Part shown: positions 15,042-23,165 of the stretch, piece after piece
Position numbering within the stretch: position 1 is the first letter of the stretch
Layout: each line of letters opens with the position of its first letter
Origin: Methanobrevibacter sp.
Lineage (GTDB): Archaea; Methanobacteriota; Methanobacteria; Methanobacteriales; Methanobacteriaceae
Assembly (NCBI GenBank): GCA_030539985.1
Contig: JAUNXD010000003.1
Coordinates: 1-23,165 of the forward strand
Direction of reading: 5' to 3'
Length of the DNA: 23,165 nt
Position numbers and translations under genes: made by a program
Notes under the pieces: model-generated
What the model was told of the DNA's origin: nothing
Database searches by the model: none
Seen by the model: only the letters and a program-made list of their open reading frames with translations

Positions 15042-15725
15042 ATGGATTTGATGTTTGACATTTCAGGATTTAGTGATGATGAAGAGGAATTCAGCTCATC
15101 AAAAAAGGATGTGCTGAAATTTCTGAAGATGATAGGAGTGGATACCCGTTTCATATCCTACACTCCTCAAAAGATTTATATCAATAATTTAAGGTTTTCA
15201 AAGTTCTCAAGAAAAAGGCAAGTAACATTCAACAGGCAATATCCTGAAATTGAAGTCGTAAGAAACAAGCTGTTCCAGAAGATATGCGCAAAATCTTCAA
15301 AGGTGCTGTCAGATGAAATCAAACCCAATTCAAGAATTCTGATGCCCAAGGATAACCACATCATCGAATTGCTGCTGGAGCCATACACCCGCAAATATGG
15401 GGTTGAACTTGTTTTTGAAGGTGAACATGACTTAAAGGTCAATCCGCTGATTTTGGATGATGAGGTCAACAACATTTTCGAAGCCATCTTTAAAGGTGAA
15501 GGCTTGAATTTATCTAAAAGGGATGATGAGATTTATCCGTTGATTAACGTTTCACTCGATTGGATTAATTCATTTTTAGAGATGGATGGTCATGCTGCTC
15601 TCGAGTGTGAAAACAATGATGCTGTTGCAAATTCATTCAGTGAATTTCTAAAGGAAGTTGCTCCGCAATATAAGGAAAATGTGGTCAGTGCGGCCGAGTT
15701 TATAAGTTCAAAAAATGAAAATTAA
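15042..15725 (+). CDS. Conserved-looking hypothetical protein downstream of aroE
   Basis: A 227-residue protein I do not recognise. It begins with an acidic stretch (FSDDEEEF, 10-17), then a basic region (RFSKFSRKRQVTFNRQYPE) and a well-mixed alpha/beta core (SRILMPKDNHIIELLLEPYT). The rest is acidic and helical. No signal peptide, membrane segment, zinc motif or nucleotide loop is visible, so it is probably a soluble cytoplasmic protein. GTGAT (15034-15038) lies just ahead of the ATG at 15042; an ATG at 15051 is an alternative. The aroE stop is 7 bases upstream, suggesting co-transcription, and the 3' end overlaps the convergent rfcL gene by 4 bases. Codon use and composition look like its neighbours, so I take it as a genuine resident gene. 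Function unknown. Confidence 0.75.
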   Translation: MDLMFDISGFSDDEEEFSSSKKDVLKFLKMIGVDTRFISYTPQKIYINNLRFSKFSRKRQVTFNRQYPEIEVVRNKLFQKICAKSSKVLSDEIKPNSRILMPKDNHIIELLLEPYTRKYGVELVFEGEHDLKVNPLILDDEVNNIFEAIFKGEGLNLSKRDDEIYPLINVSLDWINSFLEMDGHAALECENNDAVANSFSEFLKEVAPQYKENVVSAAEFISSKNEN

Positions 15726-17185
15726 AAACTGAAAAGTGTTGTTTGCTTATCAGTTTTCTCATTTTTCTCTTCTATTTCTTCTTCAACAATTTCAGGTTCT
15801 TCTACGGGTTCTTCACTTGGAGTTTCATCAATGCCCGGAATTTCAAACGGCAAACCATCATCTGAAGACTCTTCAATAACGTTCATCATCTGATTTTTAA
15901 GCTCTTCTGCACGTCTGTCACGTTCCTCAACACGCATTTGAGCTTTTTGCTTTTCCATTTTCTTGACAACCTTTGCAGGTATTTTCTTTTTCCTGAAACG
16001 TTTGATTTCAGTGTCTTCCAGCTCTAAAAAGTCAGATATTTCCCATGCAAGCTCATCATCTTGAAACATTATCTCGAAGTATGGAAACATTGAAACAGCC
16101 ACTCTTCGTGAAACGTGCATCTTGTCAAACATCTTGTCTGCAATGTCATCACGCAGGTTTCTTTTCCCACGGTTTCTGCTCATCAAGCCGAAAATGGTTG
16201 GGGTCTGGATTTTCGTGAACTTTTTGTAGGTTTCATGCTTTGAGCTGCTCACTCCGATTCCCATGAAGTCGCTTGCATATTTCCAATAGCCGTAGTTGCG
16301 GCTGCTTCGAGCCCTTCCAAAGTTGATGTCGGCCTTTGAGATGTAGTCATAAGCCTTTTTGATTTCATCCTTTTTCTTGTATTCCCTTGGAATGTTTTCT
16401 GCAATGTATTCCATTACGAGTGTCGGGTCCTCTTCAATCCACATTGCCTCTTTGACATGGGCAGGGGTTTTGCTTTTCAAAATGCCGGTTATTGCATTGA
16501 ATATGTCTGAGCGGGTGTCCTTTGTAGCCATTCCCTCAATGTCTTTGACCTCAAGGGTATGGTCCTTGTCGCTTAATGCCTGCAGGGTATTTATCGCTGA
16601 TCTCACGTCTCCCTGTGATTTCACTGCAATTTCTTTTAGTGCAGCGGGCTCCACATCAACCCCTTCGGCCTGTGAAATCTTTCTAAGCAACGCTGAAATA
16701 GAATTCCAGCGGGACTTTTTCATTTTGATGACTTGACATTTCGGCTTGATTGACTGAAGACGTTTTGAGTAAAAGTCATTCGCTGTTAAAATCATAGGAT
16801 GGCTGGAATTCTTTATAATCTCACCAATGGCCTTTACTCCACCTCTGTCGTTTGTTCCATGGATTCCGTCAACCTCGTCAAGAATTATCAGTTTGTATTC
16901 ATCACCAAAAAGTGATCTTGATGATGAAGATTCTCCGATTGTACTTTTGATTGCATCCTGTGAACGCTTGTCACTTGCATTCAGCTCAATGTATTCGGAA
17001 AATTCCTTGGCTATAATCAGGGCAAGTGTGGTTTTTCCAATGCCTGGGGGACCCACTAACAGCAGAGGTGTTTGAGGATTACCCTCTTTCCAGTTTTTAA
17101 CCCATTCTTGGATTATCTTTATCTCTTTTTTATTACCTACCACTTCGGAGAGTTCTTGTGGTCGGTATTTGTCAGTCCATAACAT
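15722..17185 (-). CDS. rfcL: Replication factor C large subunit
   Basis: RfcL is the large AAA+ subunit of the archaeal clamp loader, which opens the PCNA ring and places it on primer-template DNA with four RfcS subunits. The 487-residue protein has Walker A GPPGIGKT (45-52), LNASDKR (68-74), Walker B LIILDEVDGI (99-108) and sensor 1 MILTANDFYSKRL. After the AAA+ core comes a helical collar domain, then a charged, low-complexity tail rich in Glu and Lys. It ends in KQTTLFSF, a PCNA-binding PIP box (QTTLFSF, 481-487). No intein is present. The start at 17185 has AAGGT 7 bases ahead, a site that overlaps the rfcS stop. The gene sits 9 bases after rfcS, so the two are one operon. Very secure. 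Confidence 0.96.
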   Translation of the reverse strand: MLWTDKYRPQELSEVVGNKKEIKIIQEWVKNWKEGNPQTPLLLVGPPGIGKTTLALIIAKEFSEYIELNASDKRSQDAIKSTIGESSSSRSLFGDEYKLIILDEVDGIHGTNDRGGVKAIGEIIKNSSHPMILTANDFYSKRLQSIKPKCQVIKMKKSRWNSISALLRKISQAEGVDVEPAALKEIAVKSQGDVRSAINTLQALSDKDHTLEVKDIEGMATKDTRSDIFNAITGILKSKTPAHVKEAMWIEEDPTLVMEYIAENIPREYKKKDEIKKAYDYISKADINFGRARSSRNYGYWKYASDFMGIGVSSSKHETYKKFTKIQTPTIFGLMSRNRGKRNLRDDIADKMFDKMHVSRRVAVSMFPYFEIMFQDDELAWEISDFLELEDTEIKRFRKKKIPAKVVKKMEKQKAQMRVEERDRRAEELKNQMMNVIEESSDDGLPFEIPGIDETPSEEPVEEPEIVEEEIEEKNEKTDKQTTLFSF

Positions 17186-17194
17186 TTAAATACC

Positions 17195-18142
17195 TTATAA
17201 GAATTGAGTAAGTAAAGCTTCTAGTTGTATTCTTGGATTTGCTCCTTCTCTTATTCTAAAATCGCACTCTGCTATTGCTTCAATTAAATTCATGTAAATG
17301 CTGGCATCCATTTTTCCGTCAAGCACTCTTTTGGAAACGTCCTGATAGATTTGGGTAACCATATCCTCTCCGCTTGTTCCCTGCAATACCATTGTTTCCC
17401 TTAGGATGTTACGGGCGCTCATGAAATCTCCCATAAGTGCGCTATTTATCATCTTTCCGATATCCTGAGGTTTGGCCTTTGAGACAACCTCATAAACGCT
17501 GTCTTCGGTGATAGCTTCTCCTTCTGAAGCGGCTGCCTGCAGGACGTTAACTGCCTTTCTCATGTCTCCTTCTGCGAAGTACACGATGCTGTTTAATCCT
17601 TCATCAGTGGTTTCGAATCCTTCATTTTCACATATGAATTGCAGACGTTCCTTGATTTCCTCTCCTTTAAGTGGAGCAAATCTGAATATTGCGCATCTTG
17701 ATTGGATAGGGTCAATGATTTTTGATGAATAGTTACATGAAAGTATAAATGAAGCGGTCTTGGTATACATTTCCATTTCACGTCTGAGAGCGTGCTGAGC
17801 ATCCTTTGTCATGTTGTCGACTTCATCCAGAAAGATTATCCTGAATGGGGCGCCGACGGGTTTGAGTCTGCAGAAGTTCTTGATACGGTCCCTTACGGTA
17901 TCGATTCCTCTTGCATCAGATGCGTTCAATTCCAAAAAGTTTTGTCTCCAGTATTCTCCTAAAATAGATTTTACAAGTGCTAAGGCTGTGGTTGTTTTAC
18001 CGACACCTGCAGGACCTGTAAACATTAAATTAGGCATACTTTCTTCGCCTACATACTTTTGAAGTCTTGTCACTATCTGCTTTTGTCCTACGATGTCCTC
18101 TAAGTTTTGTGGTCTATATTTTTCTACCCATGGTCCGCTCAT
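17195..18142 (-). CDS. rfcS: Replication factor C small subunit
   Basis: RfcS forms most of the ATP-driven clamp-loading ring. The 315-residue protein has PWVEKYRPQ (4-12), Walker A GPAGVGKT (43-50), ELNASDARG (71-79), Walker B FLDEVDNM (104-111), sensor 1 LSCNYSSKI (134-142) and the SRC arginine-finger motif (148-150). GDMRKAVN follows as sensor 2. Length is normal and there is no intein, although archaeal RFC genes sometimes carry one. GGTGAT at forward 18145-18150 (read on the - strand) gives a clear ribosome binding site 2-3 bases from the ATG. A TATA-like element lies further right in the divergent gap shared with htpX. First gene of the clamp-loader operon. Confidence 0.97.
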   Translation of the reverse strand: MSGPWVEKYRPQNLEDIVGQKQIVTRLQKYVGEESMPNLMFTGPAGVGKTTTALALVKSILGEYWRQNFLELNASDARGIDTVRDRIKNFCRLKPVGAPFRIIFLDEVDNMTKDAQHALRREMEMYTKTASFILSCNYSSKIIDPIQSRCAIFRFAPLKGEEIKERLQFICENEGFETTDEGLNSIVYFAEGDMRKAVNVLQAAASEGEAITEDSVYEVVSKAKPQDIGKMINSALMGDFMSARNILRETMVLQGTSGEDMVTQIYQDVSKRVLDGKMDASIYMNLIEAIAECDFRIREGANPRIQLEALLTQFL

Positions 18143-18230
18143 TTAATCACCATTATTTTATAGTTAATTATATGTACTATGTTGTTAAATTATTTTTTGC
18201 TTAACTTTTTTAATATATGAAAATCAATAG

Positions 18231-18240
18231 ATATATAATT
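18231..18240 (+). promoter_or_regulatory. Candidate TATA box of the htpX-trmI operon
   Basis: ATATATAATT, preceded by the A-rich AAAATCAATAG, lies in the 147-base divergent gap between rfcS and htpX. It predicts a start near 18261 and a leader of about 30 bases containing the GGTG site of htpX. The gap also contains the rfcS promoter on the other strand; nothing else stands out in it. Confidence 0.45.
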
Positions 18241-18289
18241 AAAGTGAGCATTTGAAAACTATTGCTCTAATAAAAATTAGGTGTTTGAA

Positions 18290-19249
18290 ATGAAAGGTGC
18301 ATGGAAACTTAGATTAAGAATGATATTGACCTCCGTAATAATGTTTACGCTTATCTATTTCCTTATCATGATTGTAGGATGGTATTTAGGAGTAAGCAGC
18401 TGGAAACTGTACTTTGGAGCAAGTTTGCTGATTTCATTTGTACAGTATTGGTTTGGACCAAGCCTTGTTAAACGTTCAATGAATGTTAGGCCATTGTCCG
18501 AGGCCGAAGCTCCTCATATCCATCAGATGGTTCAGGAATTGGCTGATGAGGCAGGGGTTCCAAAACCGGAAATTGGCTTGTCAGAAATCAACATTCCGAA
18601 TGCATTTGCATATGGAAGATCAAGCAGGAGCGGACACATCGCAATCACCCGTCCTATATTGGGTTTGCTTGACCGTGATGAGCTGAGAGCTGTTTTAGGC
18701 CATGAAATGGGACATATCAAACACAATGACATGATCGTTACCGCTGCAGTCAGCATGATTCCGATGATTTGCTATTACATCGCACTCTCCTTCATGTTTT
18801 CAGGAGACTCAAGAAACGGCGGAGGCATCATCATTGGAATATTGGGATATCTGTTCTATCTGATTGGACAATTGCTGGTACTGTTCATCTCAAGAACACG
18901 CGAATACTATGCCGACCAGGCAAGTGTGGAATACGGCAACAAGCCTGCCTCTCTGGTATCAGCATTATATAAGTTGTCATACGGTGCTGCAAGATGCTCC
19001 AAAGAGACAATCGATGAGGTAAATACCAACAGGGCATTCTTTGTAAATGACGTCAACAATGCAAAGCACGACGTTACAGATTTCAGACAAATCGACTTTG
19101 ACGGTGACGGAAAAATCTCAGATGAGGAGCTCAGAAGACTTGCAAACTCAGAAGTCAAGATTTCCTCTAAAAACGGGCTGATGGAACTGCTGTCCACTCA
19201 CCCGGATTCACTTAAAAGGGTTAAAAGATTGGCGGAGCTTGAACAATGA
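18290..19249 (+). CDS. htpX: HtpX-type M48 membrane metalloprotease with an EF-hand calcium loop
   Basis: HtpX is a zinc protease in the cytoplasmic membrane that degrades misfolded membrane proteins. The 319-residue protein has two N-terminal membrane segments (about 11-33 and 41-59), then the zinc site HEMGH (138-142) with third ligand E205 in SRTREYYADQAS. Two more hydrophobic segments lie at 148-170 and 179-200. STHPDSLKRV (302-311) is the usual M48 C-terminal motif. Unusually, residues 269-280 (DFDGDGKISDEE), between the zinc site and that motif, form a textbook EF-hand loop with every calcium-ligand position filled. GGTG (18280-18283) lies 6 bases before the ATG at 18290; a GTG at 18281 overlaps that site and is less likely. 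The stop overlaps trmI by 4 bases. Confidence 0.93.
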   Translation: MKGAWKLRLRMILTSVIMFTLIYFLIMIVGWYLGVSSWKLYFGASLLISFVQYWFGPSLVKRSMNVRPLSEAEAPHIHQMVQELADEAGVPKPEIGLSEINIPNAFAYGRSSRSGHIAITRPILGLLDRDELRAVLGHEMGHIKHNDMIVTAAVSMIPMICYYIALSFMFSGDSRNGGGIIIGILGYLFYLIGQLLVLFISRTREYYADQASVEYGNKPASLVSALYKLSYGAARCSKETIDEVNTNRAFFVNDVNNAKHDVTDFRQIDFDGDGKISDEELRRLANSEVKISSKNGLMELLSTHPDSLKRVKRLAELEQ

Positions 19250-19977
19250 AGATGATTCTTGACGAACGTGGAAAGAAGTATGTCTTAAAGCCAGGTGAGG
19301 AATTTCAAAGTGATTTGGGAATAATCAAGGCCGATGTTTTGGATGATTCCGAAGTTGGCGATGAGGTTAAAAGCCATCTTGACCACACATTCAAAATAAT
19401 GAAGCCAAACATCAATGATTTCATTGACATAATGGAGAGAAGATGTTCAATTCTCATTAAAAAGGATATCGGACAGGTGCTGGCTCATTCAGGTTTGGGT
19501 GCAGGTGCACGCGTGGTGGATGCAGGAACCGGTGCTGGAGCCATTGCGTTAAACTTCGGAAATGTTGTAGGCCCGGAAGGCCAGGTATACACCTACGAGA
19601 TAAGGGAGGACTTTGCAGAGGTCGCCCAGAGAAACATCGAAAGGTTCGGCATTGAAAACATTCAGGTCAAAAACCAGAACATCAAGGACGGAATAGATGA
19701 AGACAACATCGATTTGATCTTTTTGGACCTTCCGAAGCCATTTGAAATATTCGAGGAGGTTTTAGAGTCATTGAATGTCGGCGGATGGCTTTGCGTTTAT
19801 GCGCCATACATCGATCAGGCCGAAACATCATACAGGGTTGCCAAAAAATTAGGATTCTATGATATTGAAATATTTGAAACATTGGAACGTGGCCTTGAGG
19901 TCAGAACACAGGGCGTCAGGCCGAAAACACGCATGGTAGGCCATAGCGGATATCTGATGTTTGCACGAAAATTATAA
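19246..19977 (+). CDS. trmI: tRNA (adenine-N1)-methyltransferase, archaeal TrmI
   Basis: An S-adenosylmethionine-dependent methyltransferase of the TrmI/GCD14 family, which makes 1-methyladenosine in the T-loop of tRNA (positions 57 and 58 in archaea). The 243-residue protein starts with a small beta-rich region. IMKPNINDFID (51-61) precedes the Rossmann fold, whose motif I is VVDAGTGAGAIAL (90-102). YEIREDFAEVAQRNIE is the acidic SAM-binding region, and the catalytic-region motif is IFLDLPKPFEI. GGWLCVYAPYIDQ follows, and ARKL closes the protein. The ATG overlaps the htpX stop (ATGA), so translation is coupled; an ATG at 19252 is also possible. The htpX pairing has no obvious functional logic. 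Confidence 0.92.
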   Translation: MKMILDERGKKYVLKPGEEFQSDLGIIKADVLDDSEVGDEVKSHLDHTFKIMKPNINDFIDIMERRCSILIKKDIGQVLAHSGLGAGARVVDAGTGAGAIALNFGNVVGPEGQVYTYEIREDFAEVAQRNIERFGIENIQVKNQNIKDGIDEDNIDLIFLDLPKPFEIFEEVLESLNVGGWLCVYAPYIDQAETSYRVAKKLGFYDIEIFETLERGLEVRTQGVRPKTRMVGHSGYLMFARKL

Positions 19978-19987
19978 AAAAATAAGT

Positions 19988-20012
19988 AATAGAGAATTAA
20001 TCATTCTCTATT
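19988..20012. terminator. Hairpin between convergent trmI and adhesin-like gene
   Basis: AATAGAGAAT (19988-19997) and ATTCTCTATT (20003-20012) pair perfectly over 10 bases with a TAATC loop. The stop codon of the adhesin-like gene is inside the right arm. On the - strand a run of seven Ts follows shortly (forward 19977-19983), giving a convincing terminator for the adhesin-like gene; the + strand side lacks a long T-run. Confidence 0.7.
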
Positions 20013-23000
20013 TAACTTTAACTGTTTTTTTAACTGTCTTTTTAAGGTAAGTTACTTGATAGGTTAACTTTTTGCCTGCTTTAAGTTTTTTAAGCACATT
20101 CTTTTTGATGGTAAGTTTGGCAACACCTTTTTTGGTTTTCACGACGTATTTCTTGCCGTTGAACTTGAATGTGACCTTTTTGCCGTTGGCCAATTTGCCG
20201 TTGATTTTTAAAGTGGCCTTGATGACCAGTTTATTGGCTGATTTTTTAATCTTGACCTTTTGGAGTGTCAATGAAATCTTTTGAGGAGTGATTGTAGGAT
20301 AAACTATTCCAGGGGAAACCACTGGTGCTACTGGAATTACAGGTTTAGGCAAAATATGCACTTTTGTAGTGGCAACTTCACCTGTTTCAGGGTTTGTGAA
20401 TATCACTGTCTGGTCTTTAGAGTAGTCACCGATAATGATAGTTACTTTTCCCTGTCTGTTGGTAAGCTGCTCCACGGTTTTTCCATCATAGGTTACTGTA
20501 ACATATGTTCTTTCTAAAGGTTCACCATTTAAATCGTAGAATGTTGCAGTAATGCCTGAACCGCTGCCATATACGATTGACACTTCATCATCAGCATCGA
20601 TTGTTCTTGATATTGCAATAGTGCTGATTATTGACATGTCATTGTAGGATAGGACTGCACTATACATTCCAGGTTCCAGGTCGGATAATGAAAATTTAGC
20701 TATTCCATTTTTATCGGATTTGACAGTTTGAGTTTCGCCGTTAATGGTCATACTTACCTCAACACCCTTTGCACCAACATTCACTGAATATGTCAAATCC
20801 TCTGAATAGTAGCCATAAAGATTTTCAATTTCAATAGGTAAGGTATACGCTTTAAGACAGGCGACTTCTCCATCTTCATTTAAATCATACCAGGTATTGT
20901 CTTCGTAGATTATTATTGAGCTTTCATCTTTATATAATGCTCTTGGATACTCACAGAGTGGGGCGGCATTGGAGGTTACTGCAATGCTAAAGTAATCTCC
21001 ATCGTTAATAGAAACATATTTCTCTAATTTGATTGTATGATAACCGTAGAAAGGTGAAACTCCACTTTGAGTGTAAACCAGCTCATCATTGACATAAATT
21101 TCAATATCGTAGTCAACGCCTTCATCGTTGAAATAGGTTCCAACGGCAGCTATCACATCGTTTCCAGTGGATTCATAGGTATTCACATAAGTTATTGTTT
21201 CCCCATGATCTATATAAAATTCACTCAGTCCAGCAAAGTCATATTCATAGTTCTTATTGTAAGGAATAGTGTTTTCAAATGAAACTGCAACAAAGCATTC
21301 TTCTATCTTGTTTGGGAATGCACAGAATGTTGTATCATAATATGAGACATAAAAGTATCCTTCATCTCCCCAGTCAGATCCCCAACTGTTTTTCACAATC
21401 CATGCGCCGTCACCATCAGGAGTTTCATTAAATTTCTCTTTTTTAAAGTTGTCATCCCATCCGACAAGACAAACAGCATGATTTGATATTTCTCCACTAG
21501 GATTGTACTGGGCAAATGTGTCTTCATTATAGTAAGTGCTGTCCTCATCCTCTGATGTTGATTTGGAATTTACATAAGCCGCTAAAGCGCCATATTTGAT
21601 GATTGCATTTTTAACGTTGTTTATGCTGTATTCATCTCCAGGTTCATGGGGTATGAGAACAATATCCTGAATGTGTATGTCATTTTCTGTCCTTATCTGT
21701 GCTGAAATTTTTCCAAGTTCATCATATGCAGCGCTGTCTTTTGAGCAATATCCTAGCCAACTTAAAACATATGCAATTGCATTTAAATTAAATCCTCCTT
21801 CGTAGGTGTATAACTCACCATAAGGGGAATATATTAACATTGCATCTGTCATTGCATTTTCTGAAAAAGTGGAATTATAATTCATGAATTTCAATAATGC
21901 AGATTCTAAAGCAGCGGTCATTCCAAATGCCCAACATGAACCCATGGAGCCTTGGTCTTTAACTGGTGATACAAGGTTCAATTCTCTTAAATCATACTTT
22001 TCAGGCAGTTCTGTGATTTCTTGCTGGTCAATTAGTGTTATTTGCATTCCTTCACCTTCAATTACTGAAGGGAAGTTTTCATGACATATCTCGTCACGGT
22101 CAATGTCATCAGCATCAGTTCCATATAATCCGTCCATTTCACAGTCATCATAATCAAAAACTATGTAAATTGGGTCATTATTTCCATTAAATTTTGAATC
22201 ATATAGGTAGTAGTTAGTATCATAAATATATATTGCCCCACCATTCTCCGCCTTGTTGTTTATGAATTCACTGTCATCTATTTCAAAATAAAAAGAGTTA
22301 TCGCAAAATACTGCTCCTCCGCAACTTGAATAATACTTATTGTCCATGTTTGCTTCATTGCCTTTGAATAGGGAATCAGAAATTCCGACTGTGGTATTGG
22401 AGGTATAAACGGCTCCTCCACTAAATTCAGCATAATTATTTATGAATCTTGAGTAAATTATATATAATTCCCCTCCCAATTGGAGACATGCGCCGCCAAA
22501 TCCGGATGAGCAGTCTTCAAATAGGGTATTGTTAATCAGAACAAATCCTTCTTGAGCATCATCATAATTAATGTCAGTGAAAATCGCTCCACCATTTCTG
22601 GATGATGTGACATTAATAAATTCACAATCCTCTATTATAACATCACTTTTGTCTTTAAATCCAAGGGATCCTGCTGTAAAGGTTGCAAGTAAATTAATGA
22701 ATCTTGATTTTTTAATATATGTTGTACCGGCCTCATTATAAATTGCAGTTGCATATTTAGAGGTGGTATTGACAAAGGTGGTATTTATAATATCAATATA
22801 TGTTGAATCTATTGCATAGATTAACCCCCAGCCAATTGTATCTTGAGTTTTAAATAATCCATTGCTAATGGTCAATTTAGACTCTCTGGCATAGATTGCG
22901 GAACCCTGTTCTGCGTTATTGTCTATAAACTTGTCATTATTGCTGATATATTCTGATTCCTTAACAATCACTGCGCTGTTTGCATTTGGGCCATTGCAAT

Positions 23001-23165
23001 TCATGAAAGTCACATTTGATGTTTCGACCTCATCATTGTTATGTATATACAATGCAGTATTAGCATTCTTAAAAATAAGGTTTTTTATGACTATATTTGA
23101 CCCATAAATATTGAATATGTCCGCTTTATAATTGGCGTCAATGTAATGGTTATTACCATTAATTG
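20008..23165 (-). CDS. Adhesin-like protein: beta-helix, papain-like (C1) protease, lectin-like and Ig-like domains; 5' end outside window
   Basis: A large surface protein typical of Methanobrevibacter, read from beyond the right edge. The frame stays open to 23165, so the N-terminus and any signal peptide are missing. From about 23165 to 22130 it is a right-handed beta-helix with repeated Asn-rich strands and GGA turns (NGGAIF, FGGACL, SGGAVY, CGGAVF, NGGAIY). Next is a papain-like domain: LPEKYDLREL, the oxyanion/catalytic QGSMGSCWAF (Cys codon 21934-21936), NHAVCLVGWDD (His codon 21478-21480) and VKNSWGSDWG (Asn codon 21388-21390), a complete triad. A lectin-like beta domain (about 21290-20840), one or two Ig-like domains (about 20820-20340) and a lysine-rich C-terminal Ig-like domain (about 20290-20011) follow. 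The protease probably acts outside the cell; target unknown. Confidence 0.88.
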   Translation of the reverse strand, partial: INGNNHYIDANYKADIFNIYGSNIVIKNLIFKNANTALYIHNNDEVETSNVTFMNCNGPNANSAVIVKESEYISNNDKFIDNNAEQGSAIYARESKLTISNGLFKTQDTIGWGLIYAIDSTYIDIINTTFVNTTSKYATAIYNEAGTTYIKKSRFINLLATFTAGSLGFKDKSDVIIEDCEFINVTSSRNGGAIFTDINYDDAQEGFVLINNTLFEDCSSGFGGACLQLGGELYIIYSRFINNYAEFSGGAVYTSNTTVGISDSLFKGNEANMDNKYYSSCGGAVFCDNSFYFEIDDSEFINNKAENGGAIYIYDTNYYLYDSKFNGNNDPIYIVFDYDDCEMDGLYGTDADDIDRDEICHENFPSVIEGEGMQITLIDQQEITELPEKYDLRELNLVSPVKDQGSMGSCWAFGMTAALESALLKFMNYNSTFSENAMTDAMLIYSPYGELYTYEGGFNLNAIAYVLSWLGYCSKDSAAYDELGKISAQIRTENDIHIQDIVLIPHEPGDEYSINNVKNAIIKYGALAAYVNSKSTSEDEDSTYYNEDTFAQYNPSGEISNHAVCLVGWDDNFKKEKFNETPDGDGAWIVKNSWGSDWGDEGYFYVSYYDTTFCAFPNKIEECFVAVSFENTIPYNKNYEYDFAGLSEFYIDHGETITYVNTYESTGNDVIAAVGTYFNDEGVDYDIEIYVNDELVYTQSGVSPFYGYHTIKLEKYVSINDGDYFSIAVTSNAAPLCEYPRALYKDESSIIIYEDNTWYDLNEDGEVACLKAYTLPIEIENLYGYYSEDLTYSVNVGAKGVEVSMTINGETQTVKSDKNGIAKFSLSDLEPGMYSAVLSYNDMSIISTIAISRTIDADDEVSIVYGSGSGITATFYDLNGEPLERTYVTVTYDGKTVEQLTNRQGKVTIIIGDYSKDQTVIFTNPETGEVATTKVHILPKPVIPVAPVVSPGIVYPTITPQKISLTLQKVKIKKSANKLVIKATLKINGKLANGKKVTFKFNGKKYVVKTKKGVAKLTIKKNVLKKLKAGKKLTYQVTYLKKTVKKTVKVK

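Noticed and set aside
15725..15757. Inverted repeat AAAACTGA / TCAGTTTT at the rfcL 3' end
   Set aside because: It lies in the codons for the PIP box and tail with a 17-base loop and no following T-run; probably coincidental.
15722..18142. Possible inteins in the RFC genes
   Set aside because: Both subunits have normal length and uninterrupted Walker A regions.
20008..23052. TTG at 23052 as the start of the adhesin-like protein
   Set aside because: The frame stays open to the window edge with typical beta-helix sequence, so the gene begins outside the window.
1..23165. CRISPR arrays, tRNA or rRNA genes, transposases, prophage genes
   Set aside because: None were seen on either strand; the only short tandem repeats are the in-frame coiled-coil units near 6 kb.

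Overview
The window looks like a chromosomal segment of a methanogenic archaeon of the order Methanobacteriales, most likely a gut-type Methanobrevibacter. The reasons are the AT-rich DNA with archaeal TATA boxes, GGTGAT/GGAG-type ribosome binding sites, a replication factor C pair, a Hef helicase-nuclease, an archaeal S15, two Mur-type ligases of the kind used for pseudomurein, and a large adhesin-like surface protein. Most of it is core chromosome. The parts that look accessory are a coiled-coil protein at 5.9-6.9 kb and the adhesin-like protein at the right edge.

Layout. 1-2.87 kb (+): the end of rps15, a RecJ/GAN-type DHH exonuclease and an aconitase-X large subunit (probably mevalonate-5-phosphate dehydratase), tightly packed and ended by T-runs. 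2.98-5.86 kb (+): two overlapping Mur ligase genes, one degenerate in its C-terminal domain and one canonical with an inserted Cys cluster resembling that of MurT. 5.88-6.88 kb (-): a low-GC, possibly Rpn-nuclease-like protein with a repeated coiled coil. 7.2-9.52 kb (+): hef. 9.52-13.82 kb (-): a four-gene operon read hisS, hisI, PIN-ATPase-KH protein, endonuclease IV-fold TIM barrel. 14.19-15.73 kb (+): aroE and an unknown 227-residue protein. 15.72-18.14 kb (-): rfcS then rfcL, the clamp loader. 18.29-19.98 kb (+): htpX and trmI with a 4-base overlap. 20.0 kb to the right edge (-): the C-terminal part of a beta-helix/papain-like adhesin-like protein whose N-terminus lies outside the window.

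How the genes fit together. DNA replication and repair is the main theme (GAN/RecJ, Hef, both RFC subunits, an AP-endonuclease-like fold), alongside translation (S15, HisS, TrmI) and biosynthesis (HisI, AroE, isoprenoid precursor dehydratase). Cell-envelope functions are the Mur ligases, membrane protease HtpX and the adhesin.

The most unusual items are a two-storey perfect inverted repeat with consensus-like TATA boxes in the 363-base hisS/aroE intergenic region, a complete EF-hand calcium loop inside HtpX, and the odd pair of Mur ligases. I saw no tRNA or rRNA genes, CRISPR array, intein or insertion sequence. No single large undescribed system is evident.
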